From Ignavibacteria bacterium UBA4661 (lineage in GTDB: Bacteria; Bacteroidota; Ignavibacteria; Kapaibacteriales; UBA4661): a stretch of 7,783 nucleotides of DNA. Of the stretch, positions 6,128-7,783 are shown in pieces; positions within the stretch are counted from its first letter, which is position 1, and the number at the start of each line of letters is the position of its first letter. A program made the translations under genes and the position numbers. The stretch is from contig DHLT01000126.1 in the NCBI GenBank assembly GCA_002405405.1, forward strand, positions 1 to 7,783. The letters run 5' to 3'. The notes below the pieces were generated by a model. It had not been told where the DNA came from and searched no databases. It worked only from the letters and a program-made list of their open reading frames with translations.

Positions 6128-6745
6128 TTATTCATTGACAATCAGAACCCCTGCACGTGAATTTGTTTGCTGAGCAATTAAGTCTATACAATCTTGCACA
6201 CGATCAATCGGTACTCGCGCTACAAATTCAACTGCATCGTGAAATTGCTCTGTTACATTGATAGCAATGCTTTGGATAATACGCTTGACCATATCAACAT
6301 CTTGATATGTACACATGATACGCAATGTTTGTGTTTGCCACACTTCTGTCTTTTTACAGAGCTGCAATACTTGCTCAGTTGCTTCGCTATAAGCCCGTGC
6401 CAGACCACCGATGCCAAGCCGAGTACCGCCAAAATATCGAGTAACCACGACAATTAAATCGCTCATTTCAAATTTTTGAAGGACAAAAAGCTTCGGCTTG
6501 CCAGCACTGCCATTTGGCTCACCGCGCTCAGCAAAACGATACAGCAATCCCTCTCCGCCAATACGATATGCAAAACAGTTGTGCGAAGCATCATAGAACT
6601 CTTTACGAAGATCATCAACGATCACTAACGCCTGTTCTCTAGTAGTAATCGGTGCCGCTGATGCAATAAATCTCGACCCCTTGATTTTGATTTCTGCCCG
6701 CTCGCGTCCTGCAATTGTATAATACCGTTTAGGAGAATTACTCAT
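6128..6745 (-). CDS. yigZ: YigZ/IMPACT (UPF0029) family protein
   Basis: A 205-residue cytoplasmic protein of the IMPACT/YigZ family, whose bacterial members have an N-terminal UPF0029 domain with a ribosomal-S5-like fold and a C-terminal DUF1949 ferredoxin-like domain; the biochemical role in bacteria is unsettled. Seen: KIKGSRFIASAAP (20-32), ASHNCFAYRIG (53-63), GEPNGSAGKP (75-84), VVVTRYFGGTRLGIGGLARAYSEA (99-122), then the C-terminal domain (about 138-205). The family's usual DDGEPSGTAG reads ERGEPNGSAG, so both acidic residues are not kept. The frame is open back to a GTG at 6802 directly after a stop, but I chose ATG at 6745: a TAnnTTTG promoter element lies between the two, and homology begins close to the ATG. 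There is no clear Shine-Dalgarno sequence. It is divergent from bshA. Confidence 0.92.
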   Translation of the reverse strand: MSNSPKRYYTIAGRERAEIKIKGSRFIASAAPITTREQALVIVDDLRKEFYDASHNCFAYRIGGEGLLYRFAERGEPNGSAGKPKLFVLQKFEMSDLIVVVTRYFGGTRLGIGGLARAYSEATEQVLQLCKKTEVWQTQTLRIMCTYQDVDMVKRIIQSIAINVTEQFHDAVEFVARVPIDRVQDCIDLIAQQTNSRAGVLIVNE

Positions 6746-6778
6746 ACTGCGCGTGTTTTCTTTGTAGTTTGAACTCTG

Positions 6779-6786
6779 CAAATTTA
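6779..6786 (-). promoter_or_regulatory. Candidate -7 promoter element for yigZ
   Basis: The minus strand reads TAAATTTG, an exact TAnnTTTG match (Bacteroidota -7 consensus), 33 nt before the chosen yigZ ATG. It would give a short leader of about 25-30 nt. No TTTG was found at the expected -33 distance, so it is a half-supported promoter. It lies inside the longer GTG-started frame and argues for the internal start. Confidence 0.4.
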
Positions 6787-6817
6787 CACCATTAAACTTC
6801 ACTTAAGGCATTCTTCC

Positions 6818-7783
6818 ATGAAAATCGGTATTGTTTGTTATCCTACATATGGCGGCAGCGGTGTTGTAGCTACCGAGCTTGGTAAAGCATTAGCACAACG
6901 GGGGCACCAAGTTCATTTTATTTCCTATGCCGTACCTATGCGTTTAGATACGGTATTTCAAGAGAACATTTACTACCATGAAGTTGAAATGCCGAACTAT
7001 CCATTGTTTGAGTTCCAGTTGTACTCTTTAGCTCTCGCCGGTAAAATGGTCGATGTTATTCGCTATGAAAATCTTGACATCCTACATGTACACTATGCAA
7101 TCCCCCATGCCGTAAGTGGCTATATGGCGAAACAAATTGTACAACAAGAGGTACCGGTAAAACTTGTTACAACCCTTCATGGCACCGATATTACCCTTAT
7201 TGGCTTAGAACCAAGTTTTTTGCCCCTAGTAAAATTTTCTATTGAGCAATCCGACGCTGTAACATCGGTTTCACGGTTTTTACGTGAAAAAACACTTTCA
7301 CAATTCAACATCAAAAACAAAGAAATTGAAGTGATTTACAATTTCATTGATACCGATTTATATAGTCGTGTTGAAACATGTGCTTCACGCCGCCATCTTG
7401 CTGCACCGGATGAAAAAATACTACTTCATATTTCTAACTTTCGACCCGTCAAGCGTGTTGCCGATACTGTTCATATTCTTCATGAAGTTTTACAAGCAGG
7501 TATCAAAGCAAAGCTCGTATTAGTTGGAGATGGTCCCGACCGCAGTGAAACCGAAAAACTTAGCCGCGAACTTGGCATTGGAGAACATGTAAAATTTCTT
7601 GGTAAGCAAACAGCACTGACTCAAATTCTTTCTGCTGCGGATGTATTCTTATTGCCTAGCCAATCTGAAAGTTTCGGCTTAGCCGCCCTTGAAGCCATGT
7701 CCTGCAGTGTGCCCGTTGTTGCAACAAGTGCAGGTGGCATTCCCGAAGTTGTCTTGCATGGCGAGAACGGCTATGTTGCTGAA
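6818..7783 (+). CDS. bshA: N-acetyl-alpha-D-glucosaminyl L-malate synthase BshA, 3' end cut by window
   Basis: GT4-family retaining glycosyltransferase that transfers GlcNAc from UDP-GlcNAc to L-malate, the first step of bacillithiol (or N-methyl-bacillithiol) synthesis in the cytoplasm. 322 codons are visible without a stop; the family is about 375-385, so about 55-60 residues lie outside the window. Seen: the N-terminal signature [16 protein letters not shown] (7-22), HVHYAIPHA (90-98), [10 protein letters not shown] (118-127), VSRFLRE (151-157), NFIDTDLY (175-182), [10 protein letters not shown] (205-214), LVGDGPDR (235-242) and the EX7E motif ESFGLAALE with Glu284 and Glu292. The start ATG matches the family N-terminus; AAGG about 10 nt upstream is a weak ribosome-binding site. 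It is divergently oriented to yigZ across 72 nt, and no exact TAnnTTTG was found on its strand. No bshB/bshC is in the window. General GT4 enzymes are the only alternative; the N-terminal signature makes BshA much more likely. Confidence 0.93.
   Translation, partial: MKIGIVCYPTYGGSGVVATELGKALAQRGHQVHFISYAVPMRLDTVFQENIYYHEVEMPNYPLFEFQLYSLALAGKMVDVIRYENLDILHVHYAIPHAVSGYMAKQIVQQEVPVKLVTTLHGTDITLIGLEPSFLPLVKFSIEQSDAVTSVSRFLREKTLSQFNIKNKEIEVIYNFIDTDLYSRVETCASRRHLAAPDEKILLHISNFRPVKRVADTVHILHEVLQAGIKAKLVLVGDGPDRSETEKLSRELGIGEHVKFLGKQTALTQILSAADVFLLPSQSESFGLAALEAMSCSVPVVATSAGGIPEVVLHGENGYVAE

Noticed and set aside
6746..6802. Longer yigZ start (GTG at 6802)
   Set aside because: The added 19 residues have no family similarity, the frame simply runs back to a stop, and a promoter-like TAAATTTG lies inside the extension.

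Overview
This window looks like ordinary chromosomal DNA from a bacterium of the Bacteroidota/Chlorobiota/Ignavibacteriota (FCB) group. The evidence is indirect but consistent. There is a short histone H1-like (Hc1-type) protein, a bacillithiol-pathway BshA glycosyltransferase, and two exact TAnnTTTG promoter elements (the Bacteroidota -7 consensus). Several starts lack a good Shine-Dalgarno sequence, and base composition is moderate to AT-rich. The exact lineage cannot be fixed from the sequence alone.

Layout: everything is on the minus strand except the last gene. Reading in the direction of minus-strand transcription (right to left), a first cluster runs from 6745 down to 2225: a YigZ/IMPACT-family protein, a small HicB-like-fold protein, an exported TPR protein, D-aminoacyl-tRNA deacylase (dtd) and an MsbA-like ABC exporter. 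The last two overlap by 4 nt (ATGA). After a non-coding stretch of about 250 nt comes a second unit: a histone H1-like protein followed, after a single base, by mnmG. mnmG is cut by the left edge, with about 30-40 C-terminal residues missing. On the plus strand, bshA starts at 6818, diverges from yigZ across 72 nt and is cut by the right edge.

The genes are mostly housekeeping: tRNA wobble modification (MnmG), translation quality control (Dtd), possible translation-stress/IMPACT function (YigZ), low-molecular-weight thiol synthesis (BshA), nucleoid binding (H1-like) and lipid or drug export (ABC). They do not form one obvious pathway.

No mobile elements, CRISPR arrays, rRNA or tRNA genes were seen, and I found no convincing new multi-gene system. 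The parts worth a second look are: the roughly 170-nt leader of the histone-mnmG unit, with a candidate promoter, a 9-bp direct repeat and a 29-codon small ORF that ends on the histone ribosome-binding site; a hairpin across the stop codon of the HicB-like gene; the solitary HicB-like gene itself; and family-motif substitutions in YigZ, MnmG and the ABC transporter.
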